Positions 63,301 to 64,000 of a DNA stretch of 64,000 bases are shown one piece after another. The position numbers were made by a program, and so were the translations under genes. The stretch covers positions 558,001-622,000 of the forward strand of contig CAWFFZ010000008.1 of NCBI GenBank assembly GCA_963815295.1, in the 5' to 3' direction. This DNA comes from JACDHG01 sp963815295. GTDB taxonomy: Bacteria > Actinomycetota > Actinomycetes > Propionibacteriales > Nocardioidaceae. Numbering within the stretch: the first letter of the stretch is position 1; every line of letters starts with the position of its first letter. Below the pieces are notes generated by a model. It did no database searches and was not told the origin of the DNA. It was given only the letters and a program-made list of their open reading frames with translations.

Positions 63301-64000
63301 TCTCGGTCGTCGTCGTCTCACACAGCCGGGCGCTGGCCGACGCGGCCGTCGCGCTCGCTGACGAGATGGTCAGCGGCGACGACCAGCCGCGAGTCGAGGT
63401 GGCCGCCGGTCTCGATGCGACGACGTTCGGCACCGACGCCACGGCGGTGGCCGAAGCAATCGGCAGGGCCGACTGCCCCGACGGCGTACTCGTCCTGCTT
63501 GACCTGGGGAGCGCCGTGCTGAGTGCGGAGATGGCGCTGGAATTCCTCGAGCCCGAGGTGGCGGCCAGGGTACGGCTGACGAGCGCTCCTCTTGTCGAGG
63601 GGTTGGTGGCCGCCGTCGTCTCGGCATCCACCGGTGCCTCGCTCGAGAATGTGGCCGCTGAGGCGGAGGCCGGTCTGCTGGCGAAGCGTGAACACCTCGG
63701 TGACCCAGAGACCACCGGCACGGAAGGCGTCGCTGCCGAGCCGGTGCCGGAGGACGCGGAGACAGTCGAGATCGAGGTGCTCAACGAGCACGGGCTCCAT
63801 GCCCGTCCGGTAGCGCGGTTGGTGACGCTCGTGGGACGGTACGACGCCGCCGTGTCGTTGACCAACGTGACGACCGGACGCGGACCGGTCAACGCGGCAA
63901 GCCTGAGCCAGATCGCCACCTTGGACGCGCGACGAGGGCACCGAGTCCTGGTGGCTGCCACGGGCAACGACGCCACCGAAGTGCTCGGTGCAGTCACGAG
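63297..64000 (+). CDS. dhaM: PTS-dependent dihydroxyacetone kinase phosphotransferase subunit DhaM (partial)
   Basis: Open to the window end, so only the first 234 residues are seen. Residues 1 to about 130 are an EIIA-Man-like domain with the phospho-His in VVVVSHSRAL (H9) and VLLDLGSAVLSAEMAL. After an acidic linker an HPr domain follows: NEHGLHARPVARL with phospho-His H168 and NAASLSQIATLDARRGH. DhaM passes phosphate from PTS enzyme I to DhaL. Whether an enzyme-I-like part follows is beyond the window. GTG start overlaps the dhaL stop. Confidence 0.92.
   Translation, partial: MISVVVVSHSRALADAAVALADEMVSGDDQPRVEVAAGLDATTFGTDATAVAEAIGRADCPDGVLVLLDLGSAVLSAEMALEFLEPEVAARVRLTSAPLVEGLVAAVVSASTGASLENVAAEAEAGLLAKREHLGDPETTGTEGVAAEPVPEDAETVEIEVLNEHGLHARPVARLVTLVGRYDAAVSLTNVTTGRGPVNAASLSQIATLDARRGHRVLVAATGNDATEVLGAVT

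Overview
The window is a stretch of high-G+C actinobacterial chromosome. Gene order follows the conserved block known from Mycobacterium and Streptomyces: thiL, rpmB, DAK2 protein, recG, rsmD, coaD, sepIVA-like, DUF177, rpmF, rnc, mutM, smc, ftsY, amt-glnB-glnD, ffh, rpsP, KH protein, rimM, trmD, rplS, lepB, rnhB, DUF2469, yraN, comM, dprA, xerC, rpsB, tsf, pyrH, frr, cdsA, rlmN. Frequent GTG starts, TANNNT boxes six bases before start codons, a DUF222/HNH gene and an ANTAR gene cluster fit a Nocardioidaceae/Propionibacteriales member. That placement is inference; no rRNA or tRNA gene is present to confirm it.

Layout. 1-2650: DUF3515 lipoprotein, small Lrp-like protein, thiL, a membrane protein and rpmB. 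2968-12201: FakA-like protein, recG-rsmD-coaD, sepIVA-like, DUF177-rpmF-rnc-mutM and small genes. 12348-24488: smc, ftsY, an MpaB-like protein divergent from an alanyl-tRNA editing protein, the nitrogen operon amt-glnB-glnD behind two GlnR-like boxes, and ffh. 24495-27348: three reverse-strand ANTAR regulators (two GAF-ANTAR, one PAS-GGDEF-ANTAR). 27518-45647: amidohydrolase, ADP-glucose pyrophosphorylase-like gene, the rpsP to rplS group with trmD fused to a GNAT acetyltransferase, two signal peptidases, rnhB, yraN-comM-dprA-xerC, and rpsB-tsf-pyrH-frr-cdsA with a long structured rpsB leader. 45739-52030: accessory genes (hydrolase, secreted beta-propeller, SMR efflux pump with its TetR repressor and operator, TrmH methyltransferase, phosphatase) lying between cdsA and rlmN, then a HAD phosphatase. 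52036-53761: a DUF222/HNH gene with a frameshifted 5' end and a patch of REP-like inverted repeats. 53762-64000: a RIO-type kinase, the operon DUF4331-TPR-NicO transporter behind a hairpin-rich leader, a propionyl/acetyl-CoA synthetase, and the PTS dihydroxyacetone kinase operon dhaK-dhaL-dhaM, the last running off the window.

How the genes work together. Most encode core functions: translation factors and rRNA/tRNA modification, SRP targeting (ffh, ftsY), chromosome organisation (smc, xerC) and repair/uptake (mutM, recG, dprA, comM). Amt, PII and GlnD form the nitrogen-sensing unit. The best candidate for an undescribed system is the DUF4331-TPR-NicO operon: two of its exported proteins carry EF-hand-like loops, the transporter has a long His-rich metal-binding loop, and the leader RNA is strongly structured. 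Other points of note are the TrmD-GNAT fusion, a GlnD that lacks its glutamine-sensing ACT domains, the degenerate GGDEF-ANTAR protein, the rpsB leader, and REP-like units inside the HNH gene.
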